64,000 nucleotides of DNA from Lucinisca nassula (GCA_963580285.1 OY757011.1:203005644-203069643); one strand, 5' to 3'; counted from the stretch's first letter, positions 10,966-21,204 are shown. Numbers and translations are program-made. The notes: generated by a model from the sequence alone, not told the origin.

Positions 10966-11097
10966 AGGCTGGGTTGTTTAACCGTGCAAAACCTTTTTAT
11001 CTGAAAATCAACAGTACACACAAACATCCATGTATCAGTCCAACACACTTATCTGAAAACCAGTGGCCTACTTATTACAGTTTTCAATCAATTTGGT

Positions 11098-11160
11098 CGT
11101 AGATGAGAGATGTAAGGAAATCGTATCGATTTCTGATCATTGCCTCCGTTCCTTTTCGGT
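11098..11160 (+). mobile_element. RT-1 3'-end fragment, diverged
   Basis: 'gaaatcgtatcgatttctga' to 'cattgcctccgttcc' resembles the last 60 bases of RT-1. Confidence 0.5.
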
Positions 11161-11394
11161 AAGTTGAGCTCACAAGGCCCTATGAGATTGCAAAGCTAAC
11201 GTCCAAGTAGCGTAATATAAGTCCGACGAAAACAAATTGTTTCTGCTATTGCATGGAAGAACGGACAGACTGATTGGCGAATCTAGCAAAGGTAATATGC
11301 CATATTCAATAATAACGATATCAAATCTCATTCTCAAAGACATTCAGGCAACACTACACAGGTATGTATGTTACCTATAAGATTTTATTATATA

Positions 11395-11599
11395 CAGTAC
11401 AATTCCGCTATTAAGACAACCTAAAACTAATGCTAAATCTGCTTTTAAGAGATAACTGAGAAGATAACAGTTATTCTTTTTTGTATTTTCTACACCCAGT
11501 GTCTCCTTATAAGAGACCACCTTTAGGATTGTTCAAAAGTGGTCTTCAAGACCACTTTTGAACAATCCCAAAGGTGGTCTTAATGTAGGAATGTTACTG
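11395..11599. mobile_element. Pogo/Tigger-like MITE with TA target duplication
   Basis: The 205-bp element begins CAGTACAATTCCGCTATTAA and ends in the inverted GTTACTG, with TA on both sides (11393-11394, 11600-11601). Its centre is a long hairpin (about 11520-11583, 'gaccaccttt...aaaggtggtc'). The CAGT..A.TCCGCTAT terminus resembles pogo-type elements by recall. It has no coding capacity and sits next to the donor of PKG exon e. Confidence 0.75.
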
Positions 11600-11616
11600 T
11601 ATATAAGACAGCTTAC

Positions 11617-11694
11617 CTCTGGGCACCCCTGGCTTCGTCGCCATAGTCTTTCTCGCGAAGCTCTATCAGATTACCAATAAACTGAATAAAAGAT
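11617..11694 (-). CDS. PRKG1-like: PKG exon e: end of CNB-B and start of linker to kinase
   Basis: A 78-nt exon with acceptor ttttgttctttcag and donor GTAAGC (11611-11616). Its first base completes the Glu codon from exon d, then it encodes SFIQFIGNLIELREKDYGDE and ARGAQ, and ends with AG of a split codon. In PKG I and foraging, DR(D/E)SF...IGNLDE leads from CNB-B to a charged linker before the kinase lobe, as here. No kinase exon is visible to the left, so the gene should continue beyond position 1. A pogo-like MITE ends 9 bp from the donor. Confidence 0.9.
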
Positions 11695-11740
11695 CTGAAA
11701 GAACAAAATAGAGTTAACTAGTATACGTGCATGTAATAAG

Positions 11741-12063
11741 GAAAACACGCCTTTACAAGTTTGATCCCATGAAACCCCACTTTTATATCGTAAAACTGGG
11801 ATTTACAGGGGTAAACCTTATTTTTCTTATTTCTGCTCTAAAGTATAGATTGTAGGTACTCGTTAGAACCGACTCGATACGAGTACCAACAATCTATATT
11901 TTGCGCAGAAATAAGGAAAATATCATAATTTTTATCTTAAAATTTTCGTTTTTTAGCGGTAAAATTTTACAATGTATCACTCACAATTTTTTCATCTAAA
12001 GTAGAAGTTAAAATCTGTTTTTCGGAGTTGACAATGTATTTGTATAGGCGTGTTTTCGTGATG
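11741..12063. mobile_element. Foldback element A
   Basis: Ends 'aaaacacgcctttacaag' and 'tataggcgtgttttcgtgat' are inverted. The central palindrome is shortened ('gtaggtactcgttagaac...gagtaccaac'). A small internal duplication of the 'ttacaatgta...ttgacaatgta' segment lengthens the right half. It lies in the intron 47 bp upstream of exon e. Confidence 0.8.
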
Positions 12064-12614
12064 TTATCACGTGATACACTATGCTGAAACCGTAGAATAC
12101 GTAACATCTGACATTGCTACAAACTGCTACCCATGAATAGAGTGAAGGCATATAGTGTAGCCTACAGAGAGAACAATAATAAAAATCACTTCCGACACAT
12201 TATCGGACTAGGGAATGTTAAGCTTATTCAATAGGTATAAAATATTTATTGTATTGTCTAGGGAAAGTCAATACAATTCTAGTAAATAGGCTTTTTATCT
12301 CATTTCGCTCCAGAAGACGTAATCTGCCGAGGCAAGTGTACAGTAATAGAAAGCTAAACTGATGAACCATTCGATTCGGCTAATACAATAACGAATGGTG
12401 TAATTAATTCTATACCGCTGAGATGTACTGGCTAAATGTGACATCACTGACTTCACACCTGAAGATAAAAATATTGCATGTGCATCAAGCATCGCGTCGG
12501 TATGTCCATGCAATTAATAACCATGTAAACGGCATGGTTATGTCTTATTTTTTACTCCAAACAGAGATTATGTTTTATTTTTACTCTTAAGAGTTGATTA
12601 CAACGAGGATCAAT
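12064..12614. other. Intron sequence, no feature recognised
   Basis: No repeat match or exon-like segment seen. A 72-codon minus-strand frame at 12295-12513 has no recognisable motif and no convincing splice sites. Confidence 0.4.
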
Positions 12615-12877
12615 CATTACGATAACACATCCGTGTGATATAGTGCATTTTCATACCTCAAAAAGGTAATTTTCTGAAGACAACTTGTGATATTTTTCTA
12701 ATTTATACTGCAAATACAGGTTATGGGTGCTCGTTAGAACCGCCTAAATGAGGCGGTGCTAACGAGTACCCACAACCTATGTCTTGGAGCAGAAATAAGA
12801 ACAATGATGTTTTCCCAAGTAAACCCAGTTTTCGTTATATAAAATGGGTTTATCACGGACTTGTTCACGTCATCAGT
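12615..12877. mobile_element. Foldback element B
   Basis: Ends 'attacgataacacatccgtg' and 'cacggacttgttcacgtcat' differ from A copies but the centre is the same palindrome ('gggtgctcgttagaaccgcc' and complement, 12722-12773), flanked by 'gagcagaaataag'. Confidence 0.82.
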
Positions 12878-12964
12878 ATAAAAAATGTTGCAAAATGACA
12901 AATGCATTTGAAGAGCGATGAAAGAATATGAGATATCGTAGGTTTCCTAAATTCTTTTCAAACG

Positions 12965-14375
12965 AACATTCCTGATTCATTGCCTTCACTTCTATTTTCA
13001 AAAAAAGGACCAATGGTCCTGAGCCGCTCACCTAAGTGCTGAGAGTTTATGGAGCCATTTCGTTTCTGATAAGAAGATTTGTAAAGGGTTTTTACCATGG
13101 CAGCCACCTTGTGACCTGATAATAGGCCAATTTGTTCCGGAGAGATCTCATATGGGCATGCCGGACACACTGGTCATGCGACCGAACTCATATTAATAAA
13201 TTTTCAGTTGTTTGTTCTCAAAAGCTTCAATGTGACTCATTTTGTTACAAATGGAGCAGTGGTTTCTGTGAAAAATAAGTTGTAATTTTCATATCTGAAC
13301 GACCTAAGGTCAAGGTCAGAGAACGTCATTGACCTTTAATACTCAAGTAGTTTCATTCATTCAACTAGCTAACTGCATTTACTGATTTTCAGATCATTGG
13401 CTGCAATAGTTTCCGAAAAATACATGTTTGTCTTTACTTTTTTCCATACAAATGTCTATGCGACCAAATTTGACCTTGGCATAAAATAGGTTACGGCCAC
13501 CCAGGGGTCATCATTTGCAATACTTATAATGGGTCGAAGTCCCCAATGCTACATACAACGTTTCATGCAAATTGGCATATTGGTTCCGGAGGAGAGGATT
13601 TCTGAAAGTTTGTACTTATATGGCCAACGAGGCCATATTGATCATGTGATCACTCATAATAATAAATTTTCATTTTCTTGTTTCTATAAGCTTTCATATA
13701 AAATTTGATCACAAACGGTCCAGACGTTCCATTGGAAAATACGTTTTAGTCTTCATATCTTAATGGCCTCAGGCCAAGGTCGAGGAATGGCCTTGATCTT
13801 GAATACTCATGTAGTTTGATCCACTGATTTAGCTAACTGCATTTACCAGTTTTCAGATGAGATGCTGAAACATTTTCAGAAAAAAATACATATTTTTTAC
13901 TTTTTCAAATACAAAAGTCTATGTGACCAAATTTTTCCTTGACGTAAAACAGGTCAAGGTCATCCGAGAGACATTATTTGAACAAATTATGACGGGCCCG
14001 AGTCCCAGTTGCTACATACCAAGTTTCATGACAATCGACCATTCGGTTTGGGATAAGATTTTTGAAGGGTTTAAATCTTATATGGGCATGGCGGCCATCT
14101 TGGTCAAGCAAACGAACGCAATTTAAGCATTTTTATTTCATTGTTCCTAAAGGCATTTGTATGAAATTCGGTTACAAATGGCGTAGTGGCATCTGGGGAA
14201 AATAAGTTTTAATTTTCTTATCTTAATGACCTTCGGCCAAGGTCAAATAATGACCTTGGCCTTGAGTACTCATGTAATTGAATTCAGTCATTCAGCTAAC
14301 TGCATCTTCCATTTTCAGATCACAGGCTGCAATAGCCCCGAAAAATATACACTTGTGACTTTTTCCCATACAAAA
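12965..14375. repeat. Tandem array, about 460-bp unit (caaggtcaagg type), part 1
   Basis: Units begin near 13452 and 13917 at '(a/t)gtctatg(c/t)gaccaaattt', preceded by a partial unit. Each contains 'ggcggccat(c/t)ttggtca', 'ggttccggaggagaggattt', 'ccaaggtcga...aatggccttgatcttgaatac' and 'agctaactgcatttaccag'. The array continues after an RT-1 insertion at 15805. Confidence 0.75.
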
Positions 14376-15804
14376 TAGAAGTAAAACAAAGATCAGGAAT
14401 TGATACAATTAACTTACTCCATCCATAAAAGACACCAAAGGGAAAGAAATACAAACATTAAGCGACCAGACCATAATGGAAACCTAAACAAAGGAAGGCC
14501 ATATGGACAGTTACTTTCCCACAAAATGGCCATATGGCCATCCAAAATTAAAAGACACAAGTGATACACACAGTAAGTAACAAACAACAACATAAATAAA
14601 TCGCCACAGAAGAGCCGCCTTGGAACGGTCAGTGGAAGATTTCCACTGGGGGGCTCAAATCGATTTTACGTGGCCACAATCCTCGCCCTTATTTCCGTCG
14701 CGATTTAGACAAATAATTTGTTCAGTCCGCATGAAGGCCTCCCAACTCACCAGTGCAACATCTCCGTGAACACAGAAATCACAGAACCACAGAGGTGAGA
14801 CAACGGCGAGGCCCCGACAGCAAGAAACCACCGAAACGCTGGAGCAAAAGAAAACCAACAGTTAGACTCCGATGAGCCCGACCAGAGACAGAGCACCAGG
14901 CACCAACCAACATTATCTCTTTAATTCCCAACAAGCCCCCACGCCGGAGCCGTCATAGAATCTGAGGCCTGACCCACCGGCGTGCAACCAAAGAGGGAAG
15001 CAAAGCCGCCAACCGCGACTGGGCCAACCACCATGCATGCAGCCCGCCGTATAACATCCATGTTGTACCCAATCTCTTTATATCGAAGAATGATTTTACG
15101 AAATCGGGCGCCAAAGCCACCGCGGCCACACATTTTTCTGAATTTATATACCAAGTCACCACAAAACTCGGGCTCCGACAGACCTTGTTGCAGAAGAGAT
15201 TCAAGTCCAACATCGAATTTTGAAACTAAATCAGAATGGCGTCTATAAAACCCCGAAAAGGCCCCGCGCAACCTATGGCACCGACAACCCCGACCAAGAA
15301 GTCCAGCCGTCAACAACCCACCACGAGTGCTGAAGTCAGCCACACGACCACACACTCCAGCAAACCGAACCAACCGCGAAACACAAACGCCACAGGACGG
15401 CGCACGAGGAAAACCACCACCCAAAAAAGGAAAACCCACAATCCCAAAACCAAAGTCACCGCGCCCATCACAAATCCCGCACGAAACAAATCCATCCACA
15501 ACAGACAGACGCAAACCCAAAAACGGGGCCCCGGCACCAGAAGAACCCGCCCCACCCAACCGAAGCTCCAGGGGGTAAATCCGACCGATCAAACCATCAA
15601 AACAGGCATCACCAACACTCAACAAATCATCCAAACATCCAGAAGTAGAGCTAAAAGCTTCAACAATTTCAGATTGGCCACCAATGGAAAGCGACAAAAT
15701 GAAGTCTCTTTCACAACAACACAAGAACAGATCAGCCACAAGAGGTGCGCAACCAGCACCCACCGGAACACCCACAATCTGTCTAAACAACTTAGCACCG
15801 AATC
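14376..15804 (-). pseudogene. RT-1 retroelement, hypermutated reverse transcriptase fragment
   Basis: A 1429-bp minus-strand copy flanked by CAAAA (14371-14375, 15805-15809), cutting one 460-bp unit exactly. The RT portion (about 14940-15804) stays open for 289 codons and shows, in order, GVPVGAGCAPLVADLFLCC, CLDDLLSV, APFLGLRLSVVDGF, FPFLGGG, GLESLLQQGLSEPEFCGDLV and TPVGQASDSMTAP. Relatives have GIPMG-type, YLDD, FLDL and FPFLDGD. Nearly all differences are sense A-to-G (Tyr to Cys, Asp to Gly, Asn to Gly, Lys to Gly, Glu to Gly, Ile to Val). The catalytic YLDD has become CLDD, so this is a dead copy despite the open frame. It is truncated 5' within the RT domain. Confidence 0.9.
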
Positions 15805-16150
15805 CAAAAGTCTATGTGATCAAAATTGACCTTAGCTTTAAATAAGTCATGGTCATCCGAGGGTCATCATTTGAACAAATTATAATAAGCCGGAGTCCCC
15901 AGTGCTACATACCGAGTTTCATGGCAATTGGCCTATTGGTTCCGGAGGAGAAGATTGATGAAGGGTTTTCACCATATATGAGCATCGCGGCCACCTTGGT
16001 CAAGTGACCTGGACCCCGCGAACAAACATTCGTTCCCCATCCCATGGATGCTCCATATGAAAGTTGACTTCAATCGGCTAAGTGGTTTCAGAGAAGAGGA
16101 TTTTTGAAAATAATGACAAGCAGACAACAGACGACGGACATGCCATACAT
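15805..16150. repeat. Tandem array, 460-bp unit, part 2 (terminal)
   Basis: Resumes at 'caaaagtctatgtgatcaaa' and ends with 'gacaagcagacaacagacga'. With the RT-1 copy removed, the junction reads like the intact unit start near 13912. Confidence 0.75.
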
Positions 16151-16159
16151 GCTAAACTA

Positions 16160-16268
16160 TAAGCTCACCTATGAGCCCTCGGCTCAGGTGAGCTAACGGA
16201 ACCTATATTTTTAGCTCATCGGAGTCGATGGCTCACAGGTGAGCTAAAACATAGGTTCCGTTGTTCTG
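16160..16268. repeat. Inverted repeat with gctcacctg/caggtgagct ends
   Basis: 'aacggaacctat...ataggttccgtt' and 'tcaggtgagct...aggtgagctaaa' form nested inverted repeats. They mark the terminus of the preceding array and also occur around the 17270-19110 array. Confidence 0.65.
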
Positions 16269-17269
16269 TCTCAATGTGGTTTTTCTTTTCATAAACATTT
16301 TATAGCTTTAATTTAAGCTTTCGGTTCGTGGTTAACCTGTTCAAAGAGACTGGTCAATACCACAGTCAAAACAAATGTATTACACACAGCAGGAATAATT
16401 TTTGTAAAATAATCTTTCTCCGAGATGGGAGCTACTCTTAATAGAAAGAATGTTCTCCCGAAGGGAGCGAGTTCTTTCCTTAAATAGCTGAACCTTAAAC
16501 ATATAATGGAAAATGCTGTTATTTAAATGATTTCACTTTATAACAAATAAGTTACATTAAACACAGGCGTAATATGAGTTCTGGGTTCAAGGCCTATGGT
16601 GATGGCCTAGGGTTGTTTCTACAAGCATATTGATCCTCAAATATGTGTTAAGCGTTGGCTGACCGAAACGTGCATTTTCTGTAGGTGAAAGATTTAAGAT
16701 GAACCGTTCAGTCATATAAGTTGACTGATGACGGACACTTGGTGCTCGATACCGTTTTAGAAATTAAGAAAACGGTCAGTACACAATGCCGCGTTTCCCC
16801 GCCCAAGCCCGTAGATTGTGATATGACATCGATGAACAAGTTATACGCTTAGCTGTAACTTTCTTCTTTTTATACTGATTTTAAAATGTCTAAGGATTTG
16901 ACTGCCTTTAGATCTGTCTGAACTTTGAATAATGCGAGAGATTAAATAAGAAATTAAATACTAATGAAAAACGTGTTTGAGTTTAAAATATTGCACATTA
17001 GTCTACAGTTATACAAACTCGTAAGATTCGATTCTTACACACTTGTTATTAAATCTTCTTGGAAGGGACAACATTGTTAACGCAAATGTATAAAGAATAA
17101 TGTGTTTAAAAGTCTTATTTCTGATTTATACTTAGACATATATAGCAGAACTTTCAATGGTGTGATCACACCTGGGCCATACAAATCGGGGAGTTCAAGC
17201 CAATAAGGGTTAATCATAGAGCCGTATCAGCATTCAAAATGGGTCATCTTTCATTGTTCATTTAAACAA
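16269..17269. other. Intron sequence, mostly unrecognised
   Basis: A weak hairpin at 16430-16490 ('ctcttaatagaaagaatg...gttctttccttaaa') resembles the centre of the TTAA MITEs at 41197 and 41993. The rest has no recognised feature. Confidence 0.45.
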
Positions 17270-19110
17270 GAGGGCCCAGAGGTGCCTGATTTGCTCACCT
17301 GATTGTCAGTCTCTAATTCATTCTATTTTTAACTTTGGTGGCCATCTTGTTCATCAGTGCAAGGAACAATTTGAGCTATTTTGGTAGAGATTCAACCATG
17401 TAACATTCCAGTGGTTAAGGAGGAATTCATGTTTGACGCTTTGTTTTCTATTTATAGCTTTGGCAGCCAACTTTTTAATCGGAGCAGAACGACTTTAACT
17501 ATATTGGTAGAGTGTGTGAATTCGGGTTTAACGTCGCTTTCAACAATTTTTCAGTCATATCACGACGGTGTCTGGTTGCGACAGGGAGATCAATGCTCAC
17601 TTTTATAGTGCTGTCTCACTGAAGTATCATGTCCCAGACACATAACACGATACCACACCCAGTCACATTATCCTGACACTGGGTCGACCAGTCCCAACTC
17701 TACCCCGTAAACCTGAGTGCCAAGCGAGGAGCAGCTAGTACCATTTTTAACGACTTTGGTATGTCGCGGCCGGGATCAAACCCGTGACCTCCCGTTCCCC
17801 GGAGCGGACACTCTACCAACTGAGCTATCGCGGTCGGTATATATTGGTAGGGAGCCACCTAGGTAAAATTCCTGTGAAGGTTGAATCAATTTGGCCCAAG
17901 GGTTTAGGAGGAGTTCGCGTTTGAAGCAAATGTACGTTGTTTTCTATTTTTAGCTCTGGCGGTCATTTTTGCTCACTTGAGTGGAACTGTCTTGCTATTT
18001 TGGTAGAGGGTTACCCAAGCAACATTCCTATGAAGTTTGAATGAAATTGGCCCAATGGTACAAGAGAAGTTGTCGTTTAAAGATTTTATTTATTTTTAGC
18101 TCTGGATGCCATATTGTTCATCAGAGCGGAATGATTTTAGCGGTTTTGGTAGGGAGTAACCCAGGCAACGTTCCTGTGTAGGTTGAATCAGTGGGCCCAA
18201 GGGTTTAGGAGGAGTTCGCCATTTAAGCAAATTGTCGATGGTATCTATTTTTAGCTCATTTGAGCGGAAGCGTTTTAGCTTTTTTGGTAGACGGTCACAT
18301 AAGCAACGCTCATATGAAGTTTGAATGAAATTGGTCAAAGGGTGCAGGAGGAGTTATCATTTATTTTTTTCTATTTTTAGCTCTGGTGGCCATCTTGTTC
18401 AAGGGAACGGAAAGATTTCAGCTATTTTGACAGGAAGACCCCAGGCAACATTCGTGTGAAGACTGAATCAAATTAGGACAAGGGTTTAGAAGTAGTCCGC
18501 GTTTAAAGCAAATTTACGATGTTTTTTTTTTCTATTTTTAGCTCTAGTGGCCATTTTGTTCATCAAAGCAGAACTGTTTTAGATAATTTAATAGAGGGTC
18601 ACCTAAGTAATTTTCCCGTGAAGTTAGAATGAAAGTGGCCCAAGGGTATAGGAGGAGTTGTCATTTAAAGACCTTTTGTATTTTTAGCTCTGTCGGCCAT
18701 CTGGTTCATCAGAGGGAAACGGTTTTAGCTATTTTGGTAGGAAGTCACCCAGGCAACATACCTGTGAAGTTTTAATCATTGGCCCAAGGGTTTAGGAGGA
18801 ATTTCCGTTTTTTTTTCTATTTTTAGCTCTGGTGGTCATATTGCTGTTCGGAGCAGAACCTTTTTAACTTTTTGGAAGGGGGTCACCAAAGCAACATTAG
18901 CTATTTTGGAAGGGAGGCAACAAGGCAAAATTCCCGTGAAGTTTGTATCAAACTGGCCCAAGAGTTTAGGAGATCGTATTTAAAGCAAATTGTTGACGAC
19001 GGACTACGAACGACGAACGACTCACACTGACTGATCACAATAGCTCACCATGAGCACTTCGCGCTTAGGTAAGGGAATATGAGCACTTCCTGCCCAGGTG
19101 AGCTCATAAA
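17270..19110. repeat. Tandem array, about 150-bp unit (gctcacctg element)
   Basis: Starts 'agagggcccagaggtgcctg' and 'tttgctcacctg', then about nine diverged units each with 'tttttagctctggtggccat', 'agcggaa(c/t)g(a/t)tttagctatt', 'ggtag(g/a)gagtcacccaggca' and 'gcccaagggtttaggaggag'. It ends with 'gacggactacgaacgacgaa' and 'gcccaggtgagctc'. It is split by SINE-4 at 17510-17836. Confidence 0.8.
17510..17836 (-). mobile_element. SINE-4, tRNA-derived, with target duplication
   Basis: On the minus strand the head reads GCGATAGCTCAGTTGGTAGA (perfect A box) and GGGTTTGATCCCGGCCGCG (B box). The tail is 'gtgatatgactgaaaaattg' then 'ttgaaagcgacgttaaaccc'. TATATTGGTAG flanks both sides (about 17500-17510 and 17838-17849), so it inserted into an existing array unit. 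Confidence 0.88.
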
Positions 19111-19204
19111 CATTTGTCGTGTTTACGCATTAGCATTGCCTCTTTGAGGCGAATCTAATGAGTAAACACTACATTCATTTTCAAGGTAAGAACCTGCTGC
19201 CTAC

Positions 19205-19472
19205 TCGTTCCAACCACACATCACATGAACAAGTCTGTGAAATGAACACCCCTCTAAACCCCACTTTATATAGCAAAAACTAGGGTTTACCGGGGTATAC
19301 ATAACTTTTCTTATTGTTGCTCCAATACATAGGTTGTGGGTACTACGAGCACCCTCAATCTATGATTGAAGAATAAATAAGAAAAAATATCACAGATTTT
19401 CATCAGAAAAGTAGCCATTTTGGAGATGTGAAAAATACACTATGTCGCACAGGAGTGTTACCGTAATGTGAA
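19205..19472. mobile_element. Foldback element B, centre damaged
   Basis: Ends 'catcacatgaacaagtctgt' and 'cacaggagtgttaccgtaat' match B. The central palindrome has lost its middle ('ggttgtgggtactacgagca'). Confidence 0.78.
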
Positions 19473-19504
19473 ATCGGCAGATATGGGAACGATGTGATTG
19501 GGGC

Positions 19505-19780
19505 ACAATAACGAGCATGATATCTCAGTAGTAAGTGCACTTGTCTCTAATGCTAGAGGCCCCAGGTTCGATCCTAGGCAGCCGTGATAATTTCAGTACC
19601 CAAACACTCTCCATTTTATCATTGGCAAGGATGAATGTAAAACAAGTGCGCTGTGATTCGGATCTGGACGTTAACTGGTGCCAACCCCACCCCCTGAGCA
19701 GGGAAAGTGGTCCCATGTGCAGGTTAAAGAGCCCTGCCTTAATTACATGATTACTGGGTAGGCTTTTATCCTGAAAACAT
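19505..19780 (+). mobile_element. SINE-5-like tRNA-derived element
   Basis: Tandem A box-like TATCTCAGTAGTAAGTG and B box GGTTCGATCCTAGG spaced as in a tRNA, followed by an unrelated body ('ggacgttaactggtgccaac') ending near 'gtaggcttttatcctg'. This is the only copy in the window, so the family status is inferred from the promoter alone. Confidence 0.6.
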
Positions 19781-19859
19781 GGTGTGTGTGTGATGTACAC
19801 CTTTACGAGTCATCGTGTCCAAGCTATTGCATTTTCACTGCATTCTGCTAAAGAAATAG

Positions 19860-20290
19860 ATCAGTTTTTGCTGTGATTTGTTGAGTAATAAATCACAGTT
19901 TGCTCAACAACTCACAAACTAGACTGATCTAACTCGATTCTAACAGGCTGAAAATCGACAATAATGCTGTTGTTTCCTTCAAAATCTCACAACTGTTTGC
20001 CATTAGAAGAAATCCCGCTAAAATTATCGACTGAAACACATGCATTTATATCCTTTTTTAACGTTTTCGATGCGCGAATATGACGTTACACCGTGTAACG
20101 TCATGGAAATCGACTAGTGACATCATAAATTGGCAGTTTTAATGACGTCAGTAGTCACGCTCTTCCCTGCCGTGATTTGTTGTAGAATAAAACACAGTTA
20201 TTTCCCATTGCCTATATAGGCGCGCTGTGTTAGAATATTAATTAAACACATCAATTTAGCGATTTTAAGGAACAGCAACAGGGAGGAAAC
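19860..20290. repeat. Foldback-like region with CRE-type palindrome
   Basis: 'aatgctgttgtttccttcaa' near 19970 is inverted relative to 'ttaaggaacagcaacaggg' near 20270. Inside lie an 11+1+11 palindrome with arms TGACGTTACAC (20081-20103) and a canonical TGACGTCA (20143-20150). It may be an unclassified foldback element or an intronic regulatory patch. Confidence 0.45.
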
Positions 20291-20356
20291 CCAAATAATT
20301 ATTTTATGCTTCCACTCGTGTCCTTAAGTATACTCTGAATTGTTATTGTGCCATGT

Positions 20357-20568
20357 TAACCCTTGTCCTGCTGAATATTCATATATGCCACATCTACTAC
20401 CGATTATCAACCAATCAGATTACTTGATGCAAATTTTTACAACAAATTCACAACCTGAATGACAAACAATGTAGATCCTGATCAGATGGCTTCTTCAGAA
20501 GCCATCTGATCTGGATCTGCATTGTTTCAAAGAAAAGGCATATCCGGGTTCAGCAGGACAAGGGTTAA
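20357..20568. mobile_element. TTAA MITE family P, full length
   Basis: TTAACCCTTGTCCTGCTGAA at the left mirrors TTCAGCAGGACAAGGGTTAA at the right. The core is a hairpin 'gatcagatggcttc/ttcagaagccatctgatc'. TTAA duplication and CCC start suggest piggyBac-type mobilisation. It sits 42 bp from the exon d donor. Confidence 0.85.
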
Positions 20569-20615
20569 TAAAAACGTGCGACTCTATTGTCAAAAGCAGA
20601 AACTAGTGAACTTAC

Positions 20616-20684
20616 TCTCTGTCGACAGTTAAACATTCTACTCCAGGCGGAAGAGCTATAACGTTGGCCGTCCTGCGATCTTCA
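20616..20684 (-). CDS. PRKG1-like: PKG exon d: CNB-B RTA motif (3'-most copy of a repeated exon)
   Basis: A 69-nt exon: one base completing Ser, 22 codons (EDRRTANVIALPPGVECLTVDR) and two bases GA. Acceptor is gctatgtttcag and donor GTAAGT (20610-20615). The RRTANVIA stretch provides the cassette Arg that contacts the cyclic phosphate and the Thr associated with cGMP preference; CLTVDRE is the strand before the C-helix. Exon c's AG plus T here gives Ser, and the final GA plus A of exon e gives Glu, so phases agree. Six further copies of the acceptor and the first 60 exon bases lie directly upstream, to 21170, but only this copy has a donor. A TTAA-flanked MITE starts about 50 bp downstream. 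Confidence 0.93.
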
Positions 20685-21192
20685 CTGAAACATAGCAAGA
20701 AACAGACAGTTAAACATTCTACTCCAGGTGGAAGAGCTATAACGTTGGCCGTCCTGCGATCTTCACTGAAACATAGCAAGAAACAGACAGTTGAACATTC
20801 TACTCCAGGGGGAAGAGCTATAACATTGGCCGTCCTGCGATCTTCACTGAAACATAGCAAGAAACAGACAGTTAAACATTCTACTCCAGGGGGAAGAGCT
20901 ATAACATTGGCTGTCCTGCGATCTTCACTGAAACATAGCAAGAAACAGACAGTTAAACATTCTACTCCAGGGGGAAGAGCTATAACATTGGCTGTCCTGC
21001 GATCTTCACTGAAACATAGCAAGAAACAGACAGTTAAACATTCTACTCCAGGGGGAAGAGCTATAACATTGGCTGTCCTGCGATCTTCACTGAAACATAG
21101 CAAGAAACAGACAGTTAAACATTCTACTCCAGGTGGAAGAGCTATAACATTGGCCGTCCTGCGATCTTCACTGAAACATAGCAAGAAACAGA
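20616..21192 (-). repeat. PRKG1-like: Seven-fold tandem array of PKG exon d plus its 3' splice site, 81-bp unit
   Basis: Exon starts recur every 81 bp at 20684, 20765, 20846, 20927, 21008, 21089 and 21170. Each unit holds the pyrimidine tract, the AG and exon bases 1-60. Only the last unit continues into the donor. Because 81 is a multiple of three, the sense frame stays open through all units; the junction residues read CFLLCFSEDRR. Four sites vary among units. Three are synonymous third positions (ACG/ACA Thr, AAC/AAT Asn, CCG/CCA/CCC Pro) and one changes Leu to Ser in a single unit (20792 region). The array abuts an A-type foldback element beginning near 21205. Confidence 0.93.
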
Positions 21193-21204
21193 GACTTGGA
21201 GATC

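Noticed and set aside
15236..15829. A 197-codon plus-strand frame rich in Pro and Thr
   Set aside because: It is the antisense of the hypermutated RT-1 copy. T-to-C changes on this strand remove stops too and give the odd composition.
17760..17836. tRNA gene with good A and B boxes
   Set aside because: The tRNA-like part continues into a SINE body and has a flanking target duplication; SINE-4 instead.
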